From positions 360,140,779-360,204,778 of the forward strand of contig OX336393.1 in the NCBI GenBank assembly GCA_946902985.2: DNA of 64,000 bases, written 5' to 3'. Source of the stretch: Meconema thalassinum (lineage: Eukaryota; Arthropoda; Insecta; Orthoptera; Tettigoniidae). Below, piece by piece: positions 55,985 through 64,000 of this stretch. The stretch's first letter is position 1, and each line of letters begins with the position of its first letter. Below the pieces are notes generated by a model. That model worked only from the letters and a program-made list of their open reading frames with translations, was not told where the DNA came from and did not search any database. Made by a program: the position numbers and the translations under genes.

Positions 55985-56418
55985 TAGCCGACTTTCTATT
56001 TTTCCAAAAAATGAAAGTAGACTTATGAGATCTACACAGGGCCAAAAATTGTGAGTCTGTCTGTGTGTGTGTCTGTGTGTGTGTGAGAGTGTGTGTATGT
56101 GTAAGTGTGTACTCCGAATGTCTGTCCCATCTTCTATCAATTCGAACACGGTGAAACCAAATTGAACGAAATTTGGTACAAAGGTAGAACTACAAAGGGC
56201 TTCTCAGTGTCCTGTTTTATATCACCGCCATTTTGACGAAAACGTAATGGCGACCACCCAAATGTTCAAAGCTTAAATCAAATTACGACTAACCTAATCA
56301 TCCGATTTCTACCAAATTTTGCTACAGCATATAATTATATGGCGAGCGTCGTTTGACTAAACTAGAAGGTCATCAGCCCAATAGTTTGCAGATGACGGCC
56401 ATGTATGTGTGCTTATCG
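55985..56418 (+). mobile_element. Helentron-like element, family A, broken by a Tc1 insertion
   Basis: 5' TTAGCCGACTTTCTATTTTT, GT microsatellite, TCTATCAATTCGAACACGG and CATCAGCCCAATAGTTTGC as in 10525-10960, then similarity stops at GCCATGTATGTGTGC (56415), where a Tc1 sequence begins. The 3' terminus is missing. Confidence 0.65.
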
Positions 56419-56947
56419 GATGCCACGCCGAAGGATTCGTGCTCATTACGAGCAGATGTCAGAGTTTAAAAGAGGTCTTGCGATCGGATTGAAAGAAGCT
56501 ATTGCACGCCACACAGCCCCACAACAGGGGGTGGTGGTCATCTCCTTTGATAGTCAGACCCCTCTGGTAGTCCTTCCTGGCACACTGAGAGTACAGCGGT
56601 ATGTTTATGACATTCTACAGCCGGTTGTGTTACCGTTCCTTCAGCGACATCCAGGCCTTACTTTCCAACAGGATAATACGCGGCCGCACACGGCACGTGT
56701 TGCTGTGGACTGTCTTCAAGCTTTCCCTATCCTTCCCATAGAGCACATATGGGACGTCATGGAAAGGCGATTGCGAACATCCCGGAATGTCGCCGATTTA
56801 GCCGAACAGTTGGAGACCATTTGGCACGAAATTCCGCAGGACACCATCCGGGAACTTTATCAGTCCATGCTACGTCGATTGAAAACTTGCACCCAGGCCA
56901 GGGGTGGACCAATACCTTATTGGCGTCCTCACTTTGTAACGCTCTAA
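56405..56947 (+). pseudogene. Tc1-like transposase, internally deleted
   Basis: Open frame of 180 residues. The first ~5 residues are read from the flanking repeat; then PRRRIRAHYEQMSEFKRGLA, IGLKEA is the N-terminus of a Tc1-family transposase, after which most of the HTH and the first catalytic Asp region are deleted. From residue ~39: VVISFDSQTPLVVLPGTLRV, QRYVYDILQPVVLPFLQRHP, FQQDNTRPHTARVA (second catalytic Asp) and PIEHIWDVMERRLR (the Glu). The spacing Asp-to-Glu is 22 residues instead of the usual 34, so the DD34E core is also shortened. Inactive. C-terminus looks complete. Confidence 0.8.
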
Positions 56948-57078
56948 CTCTGAAATAAATCATTCGATTGTTCTGCGCTTTTGATCGTATGTTTATCTAT
57001 GTCTGTTCCTCATATCCACCGATTTTTATCGCCATCGGACAATTCCTTCCTGGTGCGTCGTTTTTTTCTTATACAGTG
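56419..57078 (+). mobile_element. Tc1-like element, one terminal repeat left
   Basis: After the transposase stop, 56990-57078 runs to TTTTTTTCTTATACAGTGTA, the expected Tc1-type end. No matching left end was found at 56419, so the 5' side is truncated where it meets the Helentron-like repeat. Confidence 0.55.
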
Positions 57079-58342
57079 TACTTAGAAATATATGTGTGTA
57101 TTTATTTTCTCGTTTTCTGGATGTAATATTGCTTGTTCTAATAATAATTCTAATTCACCCTCTCTAGGAAAATATAAGCTACTTCATCAGGAATAACAGA
57201 ACATTTGTTACAGGTTGGATGCTGGTTCAGTTTCAGTATGTTCATCTCCCTGTGTTACATCACCACAGAAGAGAGATAAAAAACACGATGTAACTTCGTA
57301 ATTAGCTGTCATTGTTCCAGTCAAATTACAATACATTTACATTTTCCAATAAAATATACTTTAAACAATATGAATCATAAATGATTCAATTCATGTTCAA
57401 TACTAATTGACGTGTCTCAAAACAATTCATATCTCCCTAAAATCTATCTGTCATTACTAATAATGTACGGTACATAAAAGTTATGTATTTTCATCCAGTT
57501 TTGCAGCAATGCGCAACAAAGAATCGAACAGGACGTGTATATTTTTTGAGCTGGTGTGGTGCGGTGTTGTGGAAGCGGGACCTATAACACTCGCTATATG
57601 CGGGTCACGTATCACCAGCATGGCCGCGAATATTAACCAAGTCCCTTCCTCTCGCTATCAGAGTAATTCTTTTAATTCCCCCGCTGCCTGCCTGGCACTG
57701 AGCCTTAAAAGAATGTACCACACAAAACATGAGCCAGCATTTACCTCCCCTGCACCTTCTCCACCAAACACACACACACACACACAGATGCCTACAAACA
57801 GAACACATCAAGCTTTGCGTATTTCTAACACGTTTAATGCCTACAATTGATGTTATTTACATATCTGATATCCTCTGCCTTTAACATAACCAGTGGCAGT
57901 TGTAGAAAAATTAAAGGACGAATATTCCCGAAGCTCAGTTCTAACTACTAATGTACACATATTGATGTCGGATCTCGAGCACTTTGTCTCCGTAACTCAG
58001 TTGGAGTTTCTTTACACTCCTCCTTTCCCTTTTCATCGTCTTTTTTTATTTTCACGAGCAGTTTAGGCACTTAAATGAACTGCTGCTACGTGTTGGCTGT
58101 GCAAAGTGAACTTTAAAGAAAGGCAGGGCTGGGAGGGATCCTTCAGACACACACAGTTCCTCTTCATTCATTAGAGTTTATCCAGGTCGTCACGAAATAG
58201 CTCAGTTAATGTGAGTGTGCTCGAGCCGTAATAGACTGTAGAGGCACGATTCAGGCCCTAACACACGTCATTATTTTCATTTATTTCAAAATCCTACTCC
58301 TCCTCCTCCAAGAGTTTGGTTATCGGGCGGGGCACCTTGCAG
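57079..58342. other. no confident gene
   Basis: Contains a (CA)n tract at 57767-57784 and a plus-strand frame of 113 residues (57509-57850) crossing it, without recognised domain. No evidence for a gene. Confidence 0.35.
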
Positions 58343-58715
58343 GTTGGTTGATTCCTCAGTTTAGGGGCAGCGACAACGTGATCATGTAGCCCCGTGTACT
58401 TGGGATGTTTGTAGAATCTGTCTGACAACCAGTGTTAATTGTGATGGCTGTTTATGTGTGTTTTATCTGTAATTCAGGGAAGGACTGCAGACGAAAAATG
58501 TCAAGTAGTTCCTACTTTTGCTACCAAATGCTACCGTCAACGGAACCTAGCTGTGAACTTGGCTACTAGATGCCACCGCAACCGGCACCTGGCGGCGAAC
58601 TTTGGAACTAATAGAGCGTTAATCAAATCTAACCTACACATTTTGTTTCACCCTCTTAAATAATCCGATGACTTCGGCCGGGTTTGAACATGTGATCTTG
58701 ACAATAGAAGCTCAC
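58343..58715 (-). repeat. tRNA-derived SINE, family A (copy 9)
   Basis: Left GGTTGGTTGATTCCTCAGTT and the GTGTACTTGGGATG region; ends within the tRNA head near 58715, where the A box is lost. Internal deletion around 58655. Confidence 0.75.
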
Positions 58716-58962
58716 CATGACGCCTTGCGGGACTGCGTTAAGTTCCATCAGGAGAGAGCGATGGACAATAGTTAAAGGGAAAAGTTACAGAACTTTTCAA
58801 TGCATCTGTTTCAATTTTGAACGTAAAAACATATTGTTCATTTGATTCATCTTCTGCTTTTGGATTGGCCTTGTTCTACTCCTAGGTTTTGATTTTTGCC
58901 CAGTAATTTTCCCGGTGTATTTCTTTTCTTTTCTCCGAACAGAGGGTGCTCATATTTAGAGC

Positions 58963-59890
58963 AGGGGCGTCTAACCTTTGCACGCTTGGCGTGCTAGCTA
59001 TGCTGCGCTGCACGCCGCACAGTGGGTCAAAATCGAAATCTAGGAGGACAAAATTATCTATTATCATAATTAAAAAATCAAAATGTATTACTTCTACAGT
59101 ATTCTAATATAATTGCCGCTCACTATTCTGGGATATAAACTTATCTTAGTGTAAATCTGTCACCACTGTTCGAGCAGTCTGAATTGAGGGTGAATGTAAG
59201 TGGCTGTGGTTTGGTTGTCTTTGTGGTTAGTGTGATGCTTTAAGATGGAAGATGCAGCTTAAGGTATGATCTTTGTAACGTGTTTCAGCTATTAACGGGC
59301 GTAATTGTAACGTAATTTTAGCTAAATTTGTATTATATAATATTTAACTTTCATTTTTAAAATTATATTTTCACTTAGATTTTTAGTATCGCGTCATTCT
59401 GCGTCACTTTCTACTTAATGTTAAAATGTAGATAAAGTCATGTAGTTTACGCCTGTTATAAGATTTTATGCATCTTTTTGCAACTTACTTAGTTATTTTA
59501 CGTTTTAAAAGATGCCGCGCAACCAGTTCTCACACGTCTACAACTGTTTGAAGCACTGGGTTCGACGATTATGTCAAAAGTGGAACTTTGTGACTTTGTT
59601 AGAAGTAAATTAGGGGTAGAAAATTGTTCTGAAGAGACAACTGAATTCTCTATCCAACTCCTAGTCATAGACAATTTCTTGCATGTGTAGACGTAGCTTA
59701 AAGGCCTTAACTGATGTTTATTACGAAGTAAACAAATTATATACGTCGCTCTCACTCTAAATTCATGATTAAAACGTAAAAAATAATTTTGGCCCCCTAG
59801 ATTTCGATTTAAACCCACTGTGCGCTGGCTTTTGCCTCACTTGGCTGGGCTGCCTGCCCTCACAGCCGGCCGTGTGACAACTCTTCGTCG
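58963..59890. mobile_element. possible hAT-like element
   Basis: CAGGGGCGTCTAACCTTTGC at 58963 looks like a hAT-type terminus. GCACAGTGGGTCAAAATCGA, AATCTAGG (59018-59045) recurs inverted at 59798-59825, giving internal inverted repeats. The right terminus and transposase were not recognised, so the call is weak. Confidence 0.3.
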
Positions 59891-59948
59891 TGTCTGATGA
59901 AGTCAAAAGGGGATCGCTAACGCACCGGACGTGATGTAAACAAAACTT

Positions 59949-59980
59949 CAAACAAACAAACAAACAAACAAACAAACAAA
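59949..59980 (+). repeat. (CAAA)n microsatellite
   Basis: About eight CAAA repeats. Confidence 0.95.
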
Positions 59981-60144
59981 CTGTTCGTTCAATACGTTGG
60001 TTGTCCAACATATCTCCATTGCGTTTCACGCGTTCCACATACCGGTACTTAAAGATTACGTGCTTAGCGTTAAAACAGTTAGAAATTCTGATAAGGTATC
60101 ATGGAAAGTATTTAAGGCATTGCAATTTCGGCCACATTATTGTA

Positions 60145-60969
60145 CAGGGTCATCTAAAAATAATGCCAACATTTCAAAAAATTATAGCACCGAAACCCTT
60201 TATGTTAAACGTGCAATTCTTTCACTGAACGTCAGCTGGTTAAAGTAAGTTTTGTTTTGGAGCGTACGTGACCTTGCTATGTGCGCAGTAGATGCGCAGT
60301 AGCCAAGGTCGGCCGGGGACGCTCGCACCAATGACTGCACCGCCCGACAAACTGCACCTGAATACAAAGCTGTCATTCGATGGATTAATCAGCTTAAGGA
60401 AACAGGGACTGTAGAGAAAAATCTAGGCCAGGCCGACCACCAACATCAGCATTGAACGCACGCTTCCCCAATGGCTGGATTGATACGTGCAATCATTTGA
60501 GAAGTAACTGTCAAGATTGCGACAGAAATTCGCTCCCGCAGGTGCTCCAAATCCTGATTTTTTTCTGCATACACAATGTTTTTAATGTACCCTCAGAAAA
60601 AGAACAAAGGGGTGAGGTCAGGACTTCTTGGAGGCCAGGCCATGGGGGCTCCTCTACCTGGATAAGGCCTCTGAAACAACCGCCGTACACTGACTGGTGA
60701 CTTTGACTCAACGTACCAAATCACGCACAGTGCTTTTTGTTGAATGGTCAACATGGTACTGAACGGCGCGGTGGTGCAGTCATTGGCACGCGCGCCCGCA
60801 GGCGACCTTGGTTACTGCGCATCTAGTGTGTGCATATCAAGGTCACGTCCCCTCCAAAACAAAACTTACTTTAACCAGCTGGCGTTCAGTGAAAGAATTA
60901 TACGATTAACATAAAGGATTTCGGTGCTATAATTTTTTGAAATGATGGCATTATTTTTCGATGACCCTG
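60145..60969. mobile_element. TA-flanked element with ~170-bp inverted repeats
   Basis: Left CAGGGTCATCTAAAAATAAT at 60145 and right end inverse CAGGGTCATCGAAAAATAAT at 60969; TA on both sides (60143-60144, 60970-60971). Arms about 60145-60315 and 60790-60969. The interior keeps two coding scraps in opposite orientations: plus strand 60361-60440 reads KAVIRWINQLKETGTVEKN (an HTH as in transposase-linked DUF4817-type proteins), while the minus strand at 60670-60520 gives a mariner/Tc-type end (WPPRSPDLTPL over two frames, CMQKKIRIWSTCG). Non-autonomous. Confidence 0.75.
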
Positions 60970-61082
60970 TATTATTTTACTTGTTTTCGTTCAGTTTCAA
61001 TTTGTTTTTGTATTTAAAATACCTGAATACCATTTGACGTTCGACTAAACAACAAAACACAACGAAGGCAGCATGCGAGGGA

Positions 61083-61288
61083 GTGAGATGGGAAAGAAAA
61101 GAAAGATTGTAGTTTTACGTGACCGTGAATCTTGTGATTATGAGCCACGGGACCTCCTTTTTACGTGGAAACCGAACCACAAGACATGGTATTTCACTTC
61201 GAAAATCTCACATGCTTTAACCGGGAATCGAACCCCGATCACCTTGGTGAGAGGCATACAGTTAGACCGCTGAGCCACCACGACCCGA
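61083..61288 (-). repeat. tRNA-derived SINE, family F (copy 2)
   Basis: Minus head GTGGTGGCTCAGCGGTCTAA with B box GGTTCGATTCCCGG; matches 22528-22720. Confidence 0.8.
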
Positions 61289-61429
61289 GATGGGAAAGAG
61301 AGTGAGAGGTCGAGTCACACAGTTCTCCCCCCACCATCGCTGCAAGGCCGCCCGCGACTGAAGCACGCCTGCGTGCTGTGTGGATACCTCTGGTCCACAT
61401 GTTAATCCTGAAAACCAAGGGCTTCCTTG

Positions 61430-61690
61430 AGAATATGTCTCACAGTTTGTCAGTCTTGTAGGTTTGTCAGTCCTAGTTCTTTGCTCCCTTTCTCAGCTTC
61501 AGTCAGCCAAGAGCTATGGACATTCTTGTTTCGCCAGAAGGTAAACATACGGTTGGTCAGTCAGTTCGGAGACAATCTTGTCGCATGCCCATCAATAGCT
61601 ACCGCACCCTTCTTTTCCTGGCACAGTCAGAAAGACTCTCTATTTGTACGTGGAGCTCCGAGTTGTGTTGTCTCCGGTATTCCTCATCTT
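61430..61690 (-). pseudogene. LINE C-terminal fragment
   Basis: Minus translation EYRRQHNSELHVQIESLSDC, ARKRRVR, then RQDCLRTD*PTVCLPSGETR and LAEAEKG parallels 27490-27870. Stops present. Confidence 0.5.
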
Positions 61691-61785
61691 ATTGACGTCA
61701 GAAAAGTTGGATGGTGCAGCCACGCGGTAGAATGTTGAAGCTGTAACATAGTGACTGGTGAGCATGGTGAAGCATTGACGTAGTG

Positions 61786-62019
61786 ATGGAAACAGAAAGG
61801 AATTTGTCAAATTCGAGGAGGTACTGCTTTGTATACGGTTGCAAATCGTATAAAGCGGGTACGAAATCTCTCCACTACTTTCCTGTAAAAAACGTTCAGA
61901 GAGAAAGATGGGCTTCGGCGCTGTCAATTGGAAAACGTGTTACACGTTACATGACAGTGTGCAGTCTGCATTTTTGTGAAGACGACTTCTTTCCACAGCA
62001 TATGCACCGGTACTGTTGA
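61786..62019 (+). CDS. THAP-type zinc-finger domain, candidate first exon
   Basis: From ATG 61786, 77 residues. RRYCFVYGCKS gives the first Cys pair (C-x4-C), KSLHYFPVKN the conserved H-F-P section, RERWASAL the invariant Trp, and VCSLHFCEDDFFPQ the C-x2-H pair with the following DDF. These are the C2CH ligands and conserved residues of the THAP DNA-binding domain, found in chromatin proteins and in P-element-type transposases. The usual AVPTIF-box is missing, as the frame stops soon after. A GT at 62010 (ACCG|GTACTG) could be a splice donor, making this the first exon of a longer gene; otherwise it is a truncated copy. No P-element catalytic region is seen downstream before the LTR at 62387. 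Confidence 0.7.
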   Translation: METERNLSNSRRYCFVYGCKSYKAGTKSLHYFPVKNVQRERWASALSIGKRVTRYMTVCSLHFCEDDFFPQHMHRYC

Positions 62020-62386
62020 TTATTGATAGTTATTGTCTCTAATTTGTATTCACAAGGATTTAGCTACATCAAAAATACTGATAAACTTGTAGCCTAATAC
62101 TTCTGTGCCGTAGGCCTACTTAGAATGTAATCCGCTCTTCGTAAACTTATTTTAGGGGTTCTTCCGATTAACAATAGCCGAATGGTTAGAAAACTTAAGA
62201 AAAGTGCTGTTCCTAGCCTTAATTTGCCAGAGAATTTATATCTTTGCCCTTGAACAGCAAGTACAGTTTGTAGGCCAATATTTGCAATATTGAAGTATGA
62301 TTTGGCTAGAATTGTGTTTTTGGCAATGATCTCCTTACTGTTGAATTTAGTTAATTAATGTGTAAAATCTTAGTTTTAAGTACCGG
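62020..62386. other. no gene; contains the first arm of a direct repeat
   Basis: CTTTGCCCTTGAACAGCAAG and AATATTGAAGTATGATTTG at 62243-62305 recur at 62848-62900 inside the LTR, offset about 600 bp. Otherwise unremarkable. Confidence 0.5.
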
Positions 62387-62990
62387 TGTGGTGACCCATC
62401 ATCCCAGGCAGGCCGGTAATACCTATACTACTCAGGCAGATAGGTCACATAACCGTAATTTGGAAGTTATAGTGCTGTTAAGTATACATACGCGGTAATG
62501 TAGCAGGAGACCTGATCGGCCTAGGCTATTCCAACTTTAATTAGTTCCCATTTCAGGGTTTTTCAGTTTTGAGAGCGAATAGTTGGTTTGAAAGTTGTAC
62601 AACAGTAAGGAGAGTATGTTTTCTATAGGTTTTATTTGGTATTATGGTTTATGTCGAGCTGAGGAGAGAATTTGATTTGGCTTAAAGTGTAGTTTTTGAT
62701 CTGTTCCGTTTGCTTATGACAAGTTCAAATGGGGACTCCAGCTTTGTTAAATATCTGTATTTTAAATATTTAATTAAATATATTGATAAAGAGGATGCCT
62801 CCATTTTAATTTGCCTGTGGCAAGAGATTAATAAATTTATATTCTTGCCTTTGAACAGCAAGTATGTATGTCAATATTAGCAATATTGAAGTATGATTTG
62901 AGCATCCCAAGTAACGCTTCTTTGAACCCAAAACATTCATGCAAATTCAGGGTTACTGGATTCAATTTATTATCAAGGGTGTTATGTGCG

Positions 62991-63000
62991 ATATATATAT
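62991..63000 (+). promoter_or_regulatory. putative TATA box of the LTR
   Basis: ATATATATAT about 180 bp before the AATAAA signal, position fitting a U3/R border near 63025. Confidence 0.4.
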
Positions 63001-63174
63001 GTGGGAGCCGGATGAGGATCAAGATGGCCGAGTATGGGATCTAGGGGGCGCAGGAGTAAGCTCAGCGCCATTGTCTGAGAAAAAAAAGAAGAGAAGCAGT
63101 ATTCCGAGTTCCGACGAGCCGCGAAACACATCCCCTTAATTCTCTACTGTATTTTAATCAGTTTCATTGTTTTT

Positions 63175-63180
63175 AATAAA
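63175..63180 (+). terminator. putative LTR polyadenylation signal
   Basis: AATAAA, 58 bp before the LTR end, followed by TGCTTGTGAGTGT, a GT-rich stretch as expected downstream of a cleavage site. Confidence 0.5.
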
Positions 63181-63240
63181 TAATTCAGTTCTCTATTCGA
63201 TGCTTGTGAGTGTCATGATCTGGAAACCGTTTCCCACAAA

Positions 63241-63258
63241 TGGGGGCTCGTCCGGGAT
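63241..63258 (+). other. primer binding site, tRNA-Pro
   Basis: TGGGGGCTCGTCCGGGAT is an exact 18-nt complement of the 3' end of animal tRNA-Pro including CCA, the primer used by several retroviruses and LTR retroelements. Its position immediately after the LTR end is diagnostic. Confidence 0.9.
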
Positions 63259-63702
63259 GAACTGAAACAACGAGTTACGACGCAATCCACCACACGAAGT
63301 ACGACGCAAAATACGACTCTGTTTTCGACGAAGTGAACGGCTAAACATATTTGTTGCTGTTGCCTACGACGCTGACGACGAGACGACGTGCAGTTTTGTG
63401 AGCCCACGACGTGCGAATCTACGACGAGGATTCATAGGCAAGCAAAATTTGTTCTGCAGTTTCAGCGACAATTAGTGGTGCCGTGACGACGACGAGGGTC
63501 GGAATCTAAACGACGGCAGAGGATTGTGGATGTGGTAAGAGGATAGCGACTCGTCAGAGAGAAACGACGGGAAGCTGTATTCAACGATATCACCTACAAA
63601 TATCACCGGTTTGGTGAATGAGGTTAAACAGGTTTGATAGCGAGGTTATGAGGAAGCGATATTGACGGAAATCTACTTGATACACGTGAGTAAACAAATA
63701 AG
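63259..63702 (+). other. retroelement leader, ACGAC-rich
   Basis: About 440 nt without ORF between primer site and first ATG of the long frame. ACGACG or ACGAC occurs more than a dozen times (63277-63560). Near 63684 CACGTGAGTAAAC could be a splice donor just before the ATG; packaging role or splicing are only guesses. Confidence 0.5.
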
Positions 63703-64000
63703 ATGACTACACTCGGTGCAATAGAGAAAATAAATAAGAACATAAGTGATGCTCCGGTCAAAGCAATCAAAGTTTTGCATAACCTCATTTTCGAGCATAT
63801 ACCAGACGGCAGGAAGAATCGAAAGCGACTGCGAGAGTTTCCTGGATTCGATTTTGACGAAAATTCCATTGAAGAGGAGGCTAAGAAGAAATTTATCGAT
63901 GAAACATTTTCCAAGGCTGATCTGTTGCGTGTTTCTGAGATTCTTAATACCGAGATCGGGACAAAGGAGGTAATGATTAACACCATTTGTTATTACTTGA
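63703..64000 (+). CDS. first ORF of LTR retroelement with DEK-like N-terminal domain (partial)
   Basis: Open from ATG 63703 to the window end, 99 codons and continuing. Residues 1-30 (MTTLGAIEKINKN, KAIKVLHNLIFEH) resemble the start of the conserved DEK core; ~36-60 (KRLREFPGFDFDENSIEEE) match its 'L-x-x-F-x-G-F-x-F' turn; ~65-99 (FSKADLLRVSEILNTEIGTK, then VMINTICYYL) match the following SAP motif, helix-GTK-helix. In the chromatin protein DEK this region binds DNA, favouring cruciform and superhelical structures. Here it occupies the place where Gag should start in an LTR element. No capsid or zinc-knuckle segment is visible yet; it may follow outside. Alternative: a host DEK-like gene behind a chance LTR, less likely given primer site and leader. 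The ORF has no stop and balanced codons, suggesting a young copy. Confidence 0.65.
   Translation, partial: MTTLGAIEKINKNISDAPVKAIKVLHNLIFEHIPDGRKNRKRLREFPGFDFDENSIEEEAKKKFIDETFSKADLLRVSEILNTEIGTKEVMINTICYYL

Larger units (their letters stand above)
62387..63238 (+). repeat. long terminal repeat (5' LTR), ~852 bp
   Basis: Begins TGTGGTGACC and ends CCCACA, giving short inverted termini TGTGG/CCACA with TG...CA ends. It lies two bases before a tRNA-Pro primer binding site. TATATATATG near 62991-63000 can act as TATA box, and AATAAA at 63175-63180 as polyadenylation signal, giving a U3-R-U5 order with a short U5. The left boundary rests only on the TG/inverted-end match and needs the other LTR, outside the window, for proof. 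Confidence 0.6.

Noticed and set aside
57509..57850. 113-residue plus-strand frame
   Set aside because: Crosses a CA microsatellite and has no recognised domain or conserved copy.
62939..63139. 66-residue frame in the LTR (Lys-rich, SEKKKKRSS)
   Set aside because: Lies in the presumed R region of the LTR and ends before the polyadenylation signal; treated as untranslated or incidental.

Overview
The window reads as intergenic or intronic DNA from a large, repeat-packed insect genome. Evidence: many families of tRNA-derived SINEs, RTE-type LINEs, mariner/Tc1, piggyBac and Helitron/Helentron-like relics, low gene density and AT-rich unique sequence. The SINE families look polyneopteran (Orthoptera/Blattodea-like); that is an impression, not a proof. 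No complete host gene was found. The one good host-gene candidate is a THAP zinc-finger exon at 61786-62019.

Layout. 1-1400: a LINE RT scrap, then a mariner fragment with a second mariner lodged beside it. 1700-4330: SINEs. 5340-7205: about 12 copies of a ~160-bp degenerate satellite. 7485-8735: more SINEs. 10525-21013: a dense nest of Helentron-like elements (5' TAGCCTAYTTTC, 3' subterminal complement plus terminal hairpin and CTTGTT), SINE-A copies and a long-TIR element carrying RFX X-box palindromes, arranged as nested inverted repeats. 21889-24964: a Helitron 3' end with PIF1-helicase remnant and two OTU-domain remnants. 25774-40408: tandem repeats, LINE C-terminal fragments and several SINE families, three insertions with clear target-site duplications. 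43853-53507: a piggyBac relic, a ~480-bp triple repeat, a 2.1-kb Helentron-like element and two head-to-tail, 5'-truncated RTE LINEs with long open reading frames. 55985-61690: a Helentron-like element broken by an internally deleted Tc1, a possible hAT relic, a TIR element and SINE/LINE pieces.

The most interesting part is the right edge. From 62387 an ~850-bp LTR (TGTGG...CCACA, TATA box, AATAAA) is followed by an 18-nt primer binding site matching the 3' end of tRNA-Pro, a ~440-nt leader rich in ACGAC motifs, and an open frame starting at 63703 that is still open at the window end. The first ~99 residues resemble the SAP-containing DNA-binding core of the chromatin protein DEK rather than a known Gag. 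This may be an LTR retroelement that captured a DEK-like domain at the start of its first ORF; the rest lies outside the window.

Most calls are by eye from translated motifs and repeat-to-repeat comparison inside the window; copy numbers elsewhere in the genome cannot be seen.
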